From: SCTD01 sp963784675
GTDB taxonomy: Bacteria; Actinomycetota; Actinomycetes; Mycobacteriales; SCTD01
Length of the DNA: 64,000 bases
Reading direction: 5' to 3'
Assembly: GCA_963784675.1 (NCBI GenBank)
Contig: CAWASE010000013.1
Span: forward strand, 1-64,000
Part shown: positions 9,901 through 19,697 of the stretch, piece after piece
Numbering within the stretch: position 1 is the stretch's first letter
Layout: each line of letters opens with the position of its first letter
The notes under the pieces: generated by a model
Seen by the model: only the letters and a program-made list of their open reading frames with translations
Database searches by the model: none
Told to the model about the DNA's origin: nothing
Made by a program: the position numbers and the translations under genes

Positions 9901-12900
9901 TCGTCGCCCTGCAGGGTGGCCAGGCTGCCGGGGGTGTCGAGGCCGTCGTCGTAGCCGACGGGCTGGGTCTCGGTCACCGTGTACGTCCCGGCCGGCACGC
10001 CGTCGAAGGACCACTGTCCGTCGGCGTCGGTGACGGTCGTCCGGGGGGCGCCGAGCGCGCCGCCGGTGAGCGTGAGGGTGACACCCGCGATGCCGCTGGC
10101 GTCGGTCTGCGCGCGGCCGTCGCCGTCCGGGTCGTTGAACACGCGGCCGCTGATGCTGCCGACGGCCGGGACGACGATCGTCAGCGAGGTGATGGCGGTC
10201 AGCCCCTGCGGGTCGGTCACGGTGATCTGCGCGGTCGTGCGGCCCGGGGTCGTGGGCGTGCCGCTGAAGGTGCCGTCGCTGTTCAGGGCGACACCGTCGG
10301 GCAGGGCTCCGCCGGTGACGGCGTAGGTGAGCGTGCCGTTCTCGGGGTCGGAGGCGTCGAGCGCCACGACGCTGCCGCCGACCGGGACGGTCTGCGTGCG
10401 GTTGGTGGTCTCGCCGCTGTAGACCGGCGGCTGCGGGCCCCGGGGGGACACGGTCACGGTGACGGTCGCCGTCGAGGTGAGGCCGCGGCCGTCGCTGACG
10501 GTGTAGGTGAACGTGGCGTCGCCGCTGGAGCCCGGCGCCGGGTCGAAGCTGCAGCGCGTCGCGTCGCAGGCGACGACGCCGTCCGTCGAGCCGGTGAAGC
10601 CGACGATGCTGATCGGGTCGCCGTCGGGGTCGGTGTCGTTCGCCAGGACGGCGATGCTCACGGTGGTGTCGAACGGGGTCGTCACGGCGTCGTCGACGGC
10701 GACCGGAGCGCGCTCGGGGCGCACCCCGAAGTCGACGCCCGGACGGCTGCCGCCGGCGGGCACGGTGACCGTGACGGAGCCGTCGCTGGTCGCAGAGAAG
10801 CCGGTCGGCGGGGAGAAGGAGGCGGTGAAGCTGCCGGCGGGCAGGCCGCGCACGCTCCAGGTGCCGTCGGTCAGCGTGGTGGTCGTGCGGGTCAGGCCGC
10901 CGCCGGTGACGGTGACGGTGTAGCCGGCGCCCAGGCCGCTGTCGGCGGGGGCGTCGAGCAACCCGTTGCGGTTCGCGTCGACGAACACGGTGCCGGACAG
11001 CGTCGCGCCGGTGTCGTCGAAGTCGTAACCGGTGGCTGCCGTGCCGGACAGGAGCCGCAGGCCGGTGACGGTGTTGGCACCGTCGACGGCGCCGCCGGCC
11101 GAGCCGACGGCAGCCGTGCCCTCGCCGTAGGCAATCGGCTGCGTCTGGGTGACGGTGTAGCTGCCCGGGCGCAGCGCGGTGACGCTGTACGCGCCCGTCG
11201 CGTCGGTGGTGACGGTGCGGGTCGCAGGGCTGCCGAGGTCGTCGGTACCGGTGAGCGTGACGGCGGCCGGCGCCGCGGGGTCGCCGCCGTCCAGGGTGAC
11301 CCGACCCGTGACGCTCGCGGCCAGCAGCTCGGCGAAGGTGTAGCCCGACGCGTCGGTGGACGCAGGCAGGGCGATCGCGCTGATGACGTCGTCGGCCGAC
11401 AGCGTGCCGCCGGCGGTGCCGACGGCCTCACGACCGTCGAGGTAGCCCGCGGGCTGGGTCTCGCTGAGCGTGTAGGTGCCGGGACGCAGGGCGGTGAAGG
11501 CGTAGTTGCCGGTGTCGACGGTGGTGGTCGTGCGGCGGACGGCGTTGCCGCCGTCGTCGGTGCCGGTGAGGGTGACGGTGACCCCGGCGACGCCGGTCGT
11601 CTCGCCCGGGTTCCGGACACCGTCGGCGTTGCTGTCGAGGTAGACCGAGCCGCGCAGGACGGAGGCCGGCACCTCGGCGAACAGCGAGCCGGTGCTGGCG
11701 TCGCCGGCGGCCAGCACGACGCGCAGGGTGTCGTCCGCCGTCACCGTGACGCCGGTGCCGGCGGTGTCGGCACCGTCGGTGTAGCCGGCCGGCTGGGTCT
11801 CCACGACGGTGTAGGTACCGGCGGGCAGACCGTCCAGCGTCCAGGTGCCGTCGCTGCCCGTGCGCACCGTGCGGTTGACGACGGCGCCGCCGTCGGAGGT
11901 GCCGGTCAGGGTCAGCAGGACGTCGGCGATGCCGGTGTCACCCGCCTGCACCAGCCCGTCGCCGTCCACGTCGGCGAACACGCGACCGCTGACCGACGAC
12001 AACGCCGGCACGGTGATCGTGAGCTCGGTGGTGTCGGTCAGCCCCTGCGGGTCGCGCACGGTAACGGTGACGGTGTACGTGCCGGGCGTCGTGGGCGTGC
12101 CGCGGAAGGTGCCGTCGCTGTCGAGCCCGAGGCCGGCCGGCAGCGCGCCGGTGGTGACCGCGTAGGCGAGCGCCGCCTGGTCCTCGGCGTCGGTGGCCGT
12201 CAGCGGGGAGGCGGTACCGCCGACCGGCACGACCTGGTTGGTGTTCGCGGTCTGCGGGCCGAAGGTCGGCGCGGTGTTGACCCGCGGCGCCACGGTGACC
12301 GTGACCGTCGCGCTCGCGGTCAGGCCGCGGGCGTCGGTGATCGTGTAGATGAAGGTGTCGGTGCCGCTGAAGCCGTCCCGCGGGAGGTAGCGGCAGGCGG
12401 TCGCGGTGCAGGTGACCGTGCCGTTCGCCGGGTCGGTGCTGGAGGTCACCGTGAACGCGTCGTCGTCAGGGTCGGAGTCGTTGGCGACGACGGGGATGCT
12501 CACTGCGGTCTGGTAGGGCGTGGTCGCGCTGTCGTCGACCGCCACCGGCGCGTTCTCCGGGCGGAGCCCGAAGTTCTGCGCGGCCACGGCACCGCCGGCC
12601 GGCACGCTCGCGGTGCGCGTGCCGGCAGTGGTGAGCGAGGTGCCGGTCGGCGCGGTGATGCTGGCCGTGTAGCTGCCGGCGGCCAGACCGGTGAAGGAGT
12701 ACGTGCCGTCGGGTGCGGTCGCCGTCTCGCGCGGTCCGCCCGGACCGGTGAGCGTGACGACGATCCCGTCGCGACCCGGCTCGCCCGGGTCCAGCGAGCC
12801 GTTGCGGTCGGTGTCGCCGAAGACCGTGCCGCGGAACGTCGCGGCGTCGTCGGTGAACCGGTAGTTGTTCGCGTCGGTCCCCGACCCGAGGACGATGCCG

Positions 12901-15629
12901 GTGACGGTGTTGGCGTCCGCCACGGTGCCGCCCGCACTTCCGGTGGTCGCCGTGCCGGGGCCGTAGCCGAGGGGCTGCGTCTCGGCGAGCGAGTAGGTGC
13001 CCGGACGCAGCGAGCCGAACACGAACGTGCCGTTGCCGTCGGTGATCGTGCTCTTGATGACGTCGGCGCCGAGGTCGTCGGTGCCGGTGAGCGTGACGGT
13101 GACGCCGAAGCCGGGCGGTGCGCTGTTCACGACCACCGTGCCGGTCAGGGTCGAGACGGTCAGCTCACCGAAGGTGTAGCCGGTCGCCATCGTGGTGCGG
13201 CCCAGCACGATGCCCTGGACGGCGTCGGTACCGGTGCGGGTGCCGCCGGCCGTGCCGACGGCCTCCTTGCCGTCGACGTAGCCGGCAGGCTGGGTCTCGG
13301 TCACCGTGTAGGTGCCGGCGCGCAGGCCGGTGAAGACGTAGCTGCCGGTGGCGACCGACGTCGTGGTGCGGGCGACCGTGTTGCCGTCCTCGTCGGTGCC
13401 GGTCAGGCTGAGCGTGACGTTGGCGATTCCGGTGGCCTCGTCGGCGTCACGCACCCCGTTGGCGTTGCTGTCCTCATAGACCGAGCCCGCCAGCGACGCC
13501 TGCGGCACCTCGGCGAACAGGTTCCCGCTGCTGTCGCCGTTGTCGGGCAGCGTCACGGTGATGCTGTCGTCGACGAAGCCGCCGCTGCCGTCAGGCGTCC
13601 GGACCGCGTTGGTCCCCGCCGTCTCGCGGCCGTCGGTGTAGGACGCAGGCTGCGTCTGGACGACCGTGTAGGTACCCGGCGCGACACCGGTGAAGGAGTA
13701 CGCGCCGTCGCTGCCGGTGACGGCGGATCCCGTCACGGCGAGGCCGACCGTCGAGGTGCCGGACAGCGACAGGGTGACGCCGGAGATGCCGGTGTCGCCG
13801 GCGGAGACCACGCCGTCGTTGTTCACGTCGGCGAAGACGCGACCGGCGATGGTCCCCGCGGTCGGCGCCGGCGCCGTCGCGGTCGCGCTGACCGGAGCGC
13901 CGGTCGGGTCGGTCGCCGTGACGGCCGCGGTGTTGCTCGCGCCGGTGACCGGCGCCGTCGTGGTGCAGGTCCACGTCTGGTTGGCGTCGGCGGCCAGCGT
14001 CGCGAAGGTGCGCGCGCAGGCCGGCACCGCGGAGTCGGTGACCCTGACGTCGCTCAGCGGTGCGTCCCCGCTGTTCAGCACCCGCAGGCTGAAGGTCACC
14101 GTCTCGCCGGCGGCGTACAGCACCTTGTCGGCCGTCTTGAGCAGGCTGATCGCCGGGTTGATGACGGTGACGAGCGGGGTCGTCGTGCTGTTGGTGACCG
14201 TCGTGCCGGTGAAGTCCGTGCCGGTGCTGGTCGCGGTGTTGCGGAAGCTTCCCGTCGGAGCGGTGACCGTGCAGACGTAGGTGAAGGCCGCGTTGCCGTC
14301 CAGGGTGCCGACGTTGCGGTTGCACGTCGGGAAGGACGGGTCGCTGACCAGCACGCTGCTCAGCGGCGACGGGGTCGGGTTGCTGATCGTGAACTGGAAG
14401 TCGACGGGACCGCCGGCGCGCACCTGCGACGTCGGCGTGACCTTGCTGGTCTTGATGTCCGGCACGGGGACCGACACGACGAGCGACTGCATCAGGTAGC
14501 TGTCGCCGGTGGTGGACAGGGTCACGGTCGCGCTGCGCGAGCCGGAGGGCACGGAGGCGGTGGTGAACGTCTTGGCGTCGACGCTGTAGTTGTTGGCCAC
14601 GGCGGGGTTGCTGGCGCCGACCGTGCGCGAGTTGAAGAAGTTGGTGGTCACCCCGGCCTCGCTGACGGCGGTGCCGTTCACGGCCAGCGCGTCCCCGATG
14701 ATGTTGAGGTCGCCCTCGTAGGCGGTGACGCCGATGCGCACGTCCGTCGTCGCGGTGCGGAGGCCGCTGATCGTGGTGGTCGTCGGCGTCTCGTTGCGGA
14801 CCTGACGGACGTGACCGTTGAAGACCTGGACCGAGCGCTTCAGGGGGGCTGCGGTGGTGGCGGTCGGGAACTGGTAGACCAGCACGAGCGACCAGCCGCC
14901 GAAGCAGTTGTAGCCCTTGGGGGTCCAGACGTTGCCGACGGTCAGCGTCTGCGCCGTGCCGGTGGTGAGGCCCGCGAGCTGGGTCGTGACGTCGGCGTAG
15001 GCGGAGTAGTACTCGGCCGTGTACTGCGTGGTGCCGCCGGGGTCGACCTGGTAGGTGCTGCCCGGCGTGTAGCTGGTGGCGGCGCCCGCTCCGACACTCA
15101 GCTGCACCGCGCTCGAGCCGGCCGAGCCGGCGGGCACCACGGCGTCCTTGCCGGCGATCGTCTGCTGCCGGCTGCCGCAACCGCGTCGGCTGGTGCCGGC
15201 CATGACGCCGGTGTTGCCCGCCCAGTTCAGCCGGGCGAAGGCCACCGTCGCGCCGGCCGGCACGGTGATCCGGGCCTGCGAGCTGTTGTAGGTCGACGCC
15301 ACCCCGTCGACGTCGGCCCACTGCATGTCGAAGTAGTCGTTGATCGCGGTCGTGCTGCTGCCGGTCTGCCCGGCAGCGCAGTCGGCGACGGTGAAGCCCG
15401 ACTCGCTGGCGCCGGCTCCGTCGGCAGTGGTGGGGCACCGGCTGCTGCCGTTGCCGACCTCCAGGAAGTCGCCGTAGACGTCCTGGTCGTAGCCCAGGGT
15501 CAGGGCCTTGACGACCGCCGCCTGCGCCGGGGTTGCGGGCAGCAGCGTGCCGGCGACCGAGGCGACGAGGGCCAGCGACAGCAGTGCCGCCCAGGAACGG
15601 AGGCGGGCGGGAGCGGGGACCAACGACAC
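3965..15629 (-). CDS. Giant secreted SdrD/Cna-B and Ig-like repeat surface protein with LARTG sortase signal (one +1 frameshift near 7259)
   Basis: About 3,887 aa if one extra C in the 7259-7262 run is removed. Without correction there are two frames, 15629-7194 and 7570-3965. The start is GTG 15629 (VSLVPAPARLRSW) with GGAAGG upstream, followed by a signal peptide ending TPAQA-A. Domains in order: a unique N-terminal domain (about residues 35-380) with several cysteines; two DUF11-like domains (about 385-585); four long super-repeats of about 615 aa starting near residues 596, 1216, 1830 and 2440, each made of several SdrD/Cna-B-type units (RVFADVDGDG, YTVTETQPAGY), a VAVDD...DSDPDGD Ig-like unit and a He_PIG-like unit; then four further Ig/He_PIG pairs. 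The C-terminus has LARTG (nt 4085-4099), a hydrophobic segment and RRRRR, a class E sortase type (LAxTG) signal. Likely a cell-wall-anchored stalk or adhesin; ligand unknown. Confidence 0.85.
7259..7262 (-). other. Single-base insertion (C4 run) splitting the giant gene
   Basis: On the minus strand, GAG CCC GGG followed by an extra G shifts the frame. With one G removed the reading becomes GEPGRDSITVTVTG, which continues the Cna-B repeat exactly like the other copies in the protein. A run of four is too short to be a convincing phase-variation tract. Confidence 0.75.
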
Positions 15630-15858
15630 GGTGGAACCTTCCGGGGCAAGGGTCAGTTGGCCCCGGCAACGGCAGGTCCGGCGCACATCCTGAGCCGTGC
15701 GCGGCGACCATCTCGATGCGGGGGGAACGTCACGCGCAGGTGCGAGCGTGCTCGCTGTGCCTGACGGCGTCGGCAGCGGCGGGCGGTAGGGGTTGTCCTC
15801 GGTGATCGTCAGGAGCATCGGTGCGCGACACACCGGTCGACGCCCCCGACGGCGCCTC

Positions 15859-15874
15859 GATCCTTCTGAGGATC
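15859..15874 (-). terminator. Perfect 6-bp stem, 4-nt loop hairpin downstream of parB
   Basis: On the minus strand the sequence is GATCCT-CAGA-AGGATC. It lies about 100 nt after the parB stop and is the only clean small hairpin there. No U-tract follows, so it could instead be part of the giant gene's leader. Confidence 0.35.
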
Positions 15875-15912
15875 AGCAGGGGGGGCGCGGGTGGACGAGG
15901 CGGGCGACGGCG

Positions 15913-15929
15913 ACTACTACTACTACTAC
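15913..15929. repeat. Short trinucleotide repeat (TAC/ACT)n
   Basis: Seventeen bases of uninterrupted ACT repeats in otherwise GC-rich non-coding DNA 3' of parB. It is the only low-complexity triplet of this kind I saw in the window. Confidence 0.7.
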
Positions 15930-15971
15930 GCGCGTGCGTCCCGGGGGCCCGCGTGGCTCAGCGGCGGCGGG

Positions 15972-16922
15972 TCAGGGTCGCGGCGCGTCGAGCACGTCGA
16001 CGATGCGCTGCAGGTCGTCCAGGCTGGCGAACTCGATGGTGACCTTGCCCTTGGCCCGGCCCATGTCGACCTTGACCCGGGTCTCGAGCTTGTCGGACAG
16101 GCGGTCGGCGACCTCGGCCAGGCGCGCGGGCACCGGCGGCTTCGCGCGCGGGGCGCGCGGGGGCGCGGGGTCGTCGGCGTCGCGCTGCGCCAGCTGGACG
16201 GCTTCCTCCACCGCCCGCACGCTCATGCCCTCGGCGACGACGCGGGTCGCCATCTCCTCCTGCGCCTGCGGGGTCGGCAGGCCCAGGATCGCGCGGGCGT
16301 GGCCGGCGCTGAGCACCCCGGCCGCGACCCGGCGCTGCACCGGTCCGGGCAGCTGCAGCAGCCGGATGGTGTTGGAGATCTGCGGTCGCGACCGGCCGAT
16401 GCGCGCGGCCAGCTCCTCGTGCGTAGCGCCGAACTCGTGGAGCAGCTGCTGGTAGGCGGCGGCCTCCTCCAGCGGGTTGAGCTGCTGGCGGTGCAGGTTC
16501 TCCAGCAGCGCGTCGCGCAGCATGTCGTCGTCGGAGGTCTCGCGGACGATGGCCGGGATCGTGCCGGTGCCGGCCTGCTGGCTGGCCCGCCAGCGGCGCT
16601 CGCCCATGACCAGCTCGTAGCGCTGCTCACCGTCGACCCGGTCGATCTCGCGCACGACGACCGGCTGCAGCAGGCCGACCTCGCGGATGCTGACGACCAG
16701 CTCGGCCAGCGCCTGCTCGTCGAAGTGGGTGCGGGGCTGCAGCGGGTTGGCGGTGATCGAGGTCAGCGGCAGCTCGGCGAACCGGGCCCCCGCCACGGTC
16801 TGCGGCGCGGCCGGCTCCGGGGACGACGTCGGGCCCGGCTGCGCGGGCGGCCCGGTCGGGATGAGCGCGCCTAGGCCGCGACCCAGGCCCCCGACGCGGC
16901 GGGGAGCGGCGGGGCCTGTCAT
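15972..16922 (-). CDS. parB: Chromosome-partitioning CTPase/DNA-binding protein ParB
   Basis: 316 aa. ATG 16922 overlaps the parA stop (ATGA). The N-terminal motif GGLGRGLGALIP is the ParA-interacting region typical of chromosomal ParB. The CTP-binding ParB/Srx domain follows (NPLQPRTHFD, then GERRWRA at about residues 105-111 and ENLHRQQLNPLEEA), then the helix-turn-helix (EELAARIGRSRPQISNTIRLL) and a C-terminal dimerisation helix region. ParB loads at parS sites and spreads as a CTP-dependent clamp, organising the origin for ParA-driven segregation and condensin loading (family knowledge). Matching parS palindromes are present in this window between gyrB and gyrA. It is the last gene of the parA operon. 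Confidence 0.97.
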   Translation of the reverse strand: MTGPAAPRRVGGLGRGLGALIPTGPPAQPGPTSSPEPAAPQTVAGARFAELPLTSITANPLQPRTHFDEQALAELVVSIREVGLLQPVVVREIDRVDGEQRYELVMGERRWRASQQAGTGTIPAIVRETSDDDMLRDALLENLHRQQLNPLEEAAAYQQLLHEFGATHEELAARIGRSRPQISNTIRLLQLPGPVQRRVAAGVLSAGHARAILGLPTPQAQEEMATRVVAEGMSVRAVEEAVQLAQRDADDPAPPRAPRAKPPVPARLAEVADRLSDKLETRVKVDMGRAKGKVTIEFASLDDLQRIVDVLDAPRP

Positions 16923-18202
16923 ACCGACGCGCCGGTGACGTCGGCCCGCGCGGTCGCCGCACGCTCGGCGATCTCGCGCGCCGCGTCGACGTAGGCCAGC
17001 GCGCCCCGCGAGCCCGGGTCGTAGGTGACGACGGACTGGCCGTAGCCCGGTGCCTCGGACACCCGGACGCTGCGGGGGATCGACGTCGTCAGCACGGTGT
17101 CTCCGAAGTGGTGGCGGACCTCCTCGGCGACCTGGTCGGCGAGGCGGGTACGGGCGTCGTACATGGTCAGCAGGATCGTCGACACGTGCAGGTCAGGGTT
17201 GAGGTGCGCGCGCACGAGCTCGACGTTCTTCAGCAGCTGGCCGAGCCCTTCCAGCGCGTAGTACTCGCACTGGATCGGGATGAGCAGCTCGCTCGTCGCG
17301 ACCATCGCGTTGACCGTCAGCAGGCCCAGGCTCGGCGGACAGTCGACGAGCACGTAGTCCAGCTCGACGTCGGGCCGGGCGCAGTAGGTGTCGATCGCGC
17401 GCTTGAGGCGGCTCTCGCGCGCGACGACGCTGACCAGCTCGATCTCGGCCCCGGCCAGGTCGATCGTGGCCGGGACGCACCACAGGTTCTCGATGCCGTC
17501 GGCGGGCTGGACGACCTCGGCGATCGGCACCTGGTCGATGAGCACGTCGTAGACGTTGGGGGTGCCGGAGGTGTGCGGTACGCCGAGCCCGGTGGAGCAG
17601 TTGCCCTGCGGGTCCAGGTCGATGACCAGCACGCGCGCGCCGTGCAGCGCCAGCGCCGCAGCCAGGTTGACCGTGCTGGTGGTCTTGCCGACGCCGCCCT
17701 TCTGGTTCGCGACGGTGATGACGCGCCGGGCCGACGGGCGGGGGAAGGCCTCGCGCACGTGCGGGCTCCGGGCCTTCGCGGCGGCGGCCGCCTGGACTCC
17801 GATCGGGGTCGGCTCGGCGTCGGCGTCCTCGCGCAGGGTGGTGCGCAGCCGGTCCGCAGGGGTGGGGTCAGGGGTGGGGCCCGGCGTGGGGTCCGGGACC
17901 TCCGGCGCGTGGCCGATCGTCGGGTCCGGTCCGGGCGGGGGCTCGGGGGCGGCCTCGACCTCGCCGTCGAGCCTGGCCTCGGCCTCGCCATAGAGGTGGT
18001 CAGCGGCGTCGAGGTCGATCTCGTGAGCGGCCTCGGGGTCGGTCTGGGGGTCGGGGTCCGCTCCGGAGTGGGCGTCGGGGGCAGGTGCGGGCTCAGGCTC
18101 GGGATCCGCGACCGCCGGGCGGCGGGTGGGCCACCCGAGTCCGCCGGCGGCGCCAGGATGCTCGCGCCGGCGGCGTCGCACCGGCCAGCCCACCCCGGTC
18201 AC
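16919..18202 (-). CDS. parA: Chromosome-partitioning ATPase ParA with long acidic N-terminal extension
   Basis: 427 aa from GTG 18202, which overlaps the rsmG stop as GTGA; that overlap supports this far-upstream start. The deviant Walker A motif QKGGVGKTT is around residues 167-175, followed by VLVIDLDPQGN and VLVDCPPSLG (Walker B region). The ATPase core from about residue 155 is ordinary. It is preceded by some 150 residues of Pro/Asp/Glu-rich low-complexity sequence, longer than in most ParA proteins. The function is an ATP-dependent dynamic dimer on the nucleoid that moves ParB-parS complexes. If a downstream start were used instead, the extension would shrink, but I see no better ribosome site. 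Coupled upstream to rsmG and downstream to parB. Confidence 0.95.
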   Translation of the reverse strand: MTGVGWPVRRRRREHPGAAGGLGWPTRRPAVADPEPEPAPAPDAHSGADPDPQTDPEAAHEIDLDAADHLYGEAEARLDGEVEAAPEPPPGPDPTIGHAPEVPDPTPGPTPDPTPADRLRTTLREDADAEPTPIGVQAAAAAKARSPHVREAFPRPSARRVITVANQKGGVGKTTSTVNLAAALALHGARVLVIDLDPQGNCSTGLGVPHTSGTPNVYDVLIDQVPIAEVVQPADGIENLWCVPATIDLAGAEIELVSVVARESRLKRAIDTYCARPDVELDYVLVDCPPSLGLLTVNAMVATSELLIPIQCEYYALEGLGQLLKNVELVRAHLNPDLHVSTILLTMYDARTRLADQVAEEVRHHFGDTVLTTSIPRSVRVSEAPGYGQSVVTYDPGSRGALAYVDAAREIAERAATARADVTGASV

Positions 18203-19053
18203 CGCCGTCCGCCGGACGGGCGGGCGCCCCGCGTGGGGGCCGCCGTCCGGTCCCGACGCGTGCGGCTCTTGGGTACCGGGCGGTCGCCGCGCGTGACGAC
18301 CACGACGCGCGCCGCCGTCAGCCCGCTGCCGACCTCGACGACCTCGGCGGTGCGGGCTCCGGCGGAGGCGATCGCCTTGCCCGCGGCGGCGAGCTCGTCG
18401 TCGGCGCGGTCACCCTTGAGCGCGAGCAGCCGTCCGCCCGGGTGCAGCAGCGGCAGGGACCAGACGGTCAGCCGGTCCAGCGGCGCGACGGCCCGCGCGA
18501 CGACGACGTCGACCAGCAGGTGACCGGCGAGCTCCTCGGCCCGGGCGCGGCGGACGACCACCCCGGGCAGGCCCAGCTCGGCGACGGCCTCCTGCAGGAA
18601 CACCGAACGGCGCAGCAGCGGCTCGACCAGCACGACGCTGACGTCGGGGCGCAGCGCGGCCAGCACGAGTCCGGGCAGGCCGGCCCCGGAGCCGAGGTCG
18701 ACGACGACCTGGCCGGTCTCGAGCAGCTCGGCCGTGCCCGCGCAGTTCAGCAGGTGCCGCTCCCACAGCCGCGGCGTCTCCCGTGGACCGATCAGCCCGC
18801 GCTGCAGTCCCGGTCCGGCGAGCAGAGCCGCGTACCGCTCCAGCACCGGCAGCGCGGCGCCGAGCTGCGCGCGTGCCGCGTCGGGGCACTCCGGGACCTC
18901 ACCCGGCAGGTCGCCGTCGAGCGGGCGGTCCGGCGCGGGCACGGTCGCGCCCTCGGGCGCTGGGTCGACGACCGCCCCGACGTCGTCCGCGCCGGCTTCG
19001 CCGGGTGCTCCCGAGCCCGACGGCCGACCCGGCTCGGCGAGCGGCGCGGTCAC
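18199..19053 (-). CDS. rsmG: 16S rRNA (guanine-N7)-methyltransferase RsmG (GidB)
   Basis: 284 aa from GTG 19053, overlapping the jag stop (GTGA). The S-adenosylmethionine-binding glycine loop VVDLGSGAGLPGLVLA is around residues 115-130; other GidB signatures are LWERHLLNC before it and VVVARAVAPLDRL and ALKGDRADDE after it. The N-terminal 55 residues and C-terminal 30 residues (basic, RRDRTAAPTRGARPSGGRR) are low-complexity extensions. Family role: N7 methylation of G527 in 16S rRNA. It sits in the jag-rsmG-parA-parB string, each gene overlapping the next by 4 nt, so translation is probably coupled. Confidence 0.95.
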   Translation of the reverse strand: MTAPLAEPGRPSGSGAPGEAGADDVGAVVDPAPEGATVPAPDRPLDGDLPGEVPECPDAARAQLGAALPVLERYAALLAGPGLQRGLIGPRETPRLWERHLLNCAGTAELLETGQVVVDLGSGAGLPGLVLAALRPDVSVVLVEPLLRRSVFLQEAVAELGLPGVVVRRARAEELAGHLLVDVVVARAVAPLDRLTVWSLPLLHPGGRLLALKGDRADDELAAAGKAIASAGARTAEVVEVGSGLTAARVVVVTRGDRPVPKSRTRRDRTAAPTRGARPSGGRR

Positions 19054-19580
19054 CCGGTGGCGTCGGGCACGACCACGACGCGGCGCTCGGGCTCGATGCC
19101 CTCGGACTCGCTGGCGACACCGTCGACCGCCGCGACGGCGTCGTGGACGACCTTGCGCTCGAACGGCGTCATCGGCGCGAGCCGGACCTGCTCGCCGGAC
19201 TCCTTCGCCTTGTGCGCGGCCCGGGTGCCGATCTCGGTCAGCTGCTCGCGGCGGGCGGCCCGCCAGCCGCCGATGTCGAGCATGAGCCGGCTGCGGACGC
19301 CGGTCTCGCGCACCACGGCGAGGCGGGTGAGCTCCTGCACGGCTTCGAGGACCTGACCGTGCTGTCCGACGAGCGCGTCCAGGCCGTCGCCGACGATCGC
19401 GACGACGGCGCGCTCGCCCTCCACGTCCATGTCGATGTCACCGTCGACGTCGGCGATGTCCAGCAGCCGCTCGAGGTAGTCGCCGGCGATGTCGCCCTCG
19501 CGCACCAGCAGCTCCTGCCCGGAGAGCGGGGCGTCGTCGGCGAGGTCGGCGGGGGCGACGGCGGTGTCGTTGTCGGTCAC
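19050..19580 (-). CDS. jag: Jag/KhpB-type RNA-binding protein (KH + R3H)
   Basis: 176 aa. A KH-like domain with the GxxG loop VGQHGQ (about residues 72-77) is followed by an R3H region with LAPMTPFERKVVHDAV near residues 134-149. The N-terminal Jag_N domain of Firmicutes is absent, as usual for actinobacteria. An acidic N-terminus (first 45 residues) precedes the KH domain. The gene follows yidC after 117 bp and overlaps rsmG by GTGA. The family is linked to RNA binding and cell-elongation control, often partnered with KhpA; a specific RNA target is not inferable here. Confidence 0.93.
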   Translation of the reverse strand: MTDNDTAVAPADLADDAPLSGQELLVREGDIAGDYLERLLDIADVDGDIDMDVEGERAVVAIVGDGLDALVGQHGQVLEAVQELTRLAVVRETGVRSRLMLDIGGWRAARREQLTEIGTRAAHKAKESGEQVRLAPMTPFERKVVHDAVAAVDGVASESEGIEPERRVVVVPDATG

Positions 19581-19697
19581 GGGATGCGGTCCTTCGGCGT
19601 GGTGGGGTGCGGTCTCCCGGCGGCGGTCCGGCGTGGGCGCACGAGGGCGCAGGCCGGCGGCGGCGAGCAGACGCAGAGCAGGGTCTGGACGTGCAGG

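Larger units (their letters stand above)
15630..15971. other. 342-bp non-coding stretch between parB and the giant surface-protein gene
   Basis: It serves as the parB 3' region and the leader of the giant gene, both on the minus strand. It contains a hairpin at 15859-15874, a second short stem (GCGAG-CACG-CTCGC on the minus strand, about 15745-15758), and a (TAC)n triplet run at 15913-15929. I compared it by eye with the c-di-GMP-I and c-di-AMP (ydaO) riboswitch consensus and saw no match. No clear -10/-35 pair was found. Confidence 0.5.

Noticed and set aside
7188..15764. A plus-strand open frame of 2,858 codons opposite the giant surface-protein gene
   Set aside because: It is the mirror of the repeat gene: Arg/Gly/Val-rich with no domain, signal or ribosome site. 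Long antisense frames are expected opposite biased high-GC codons.
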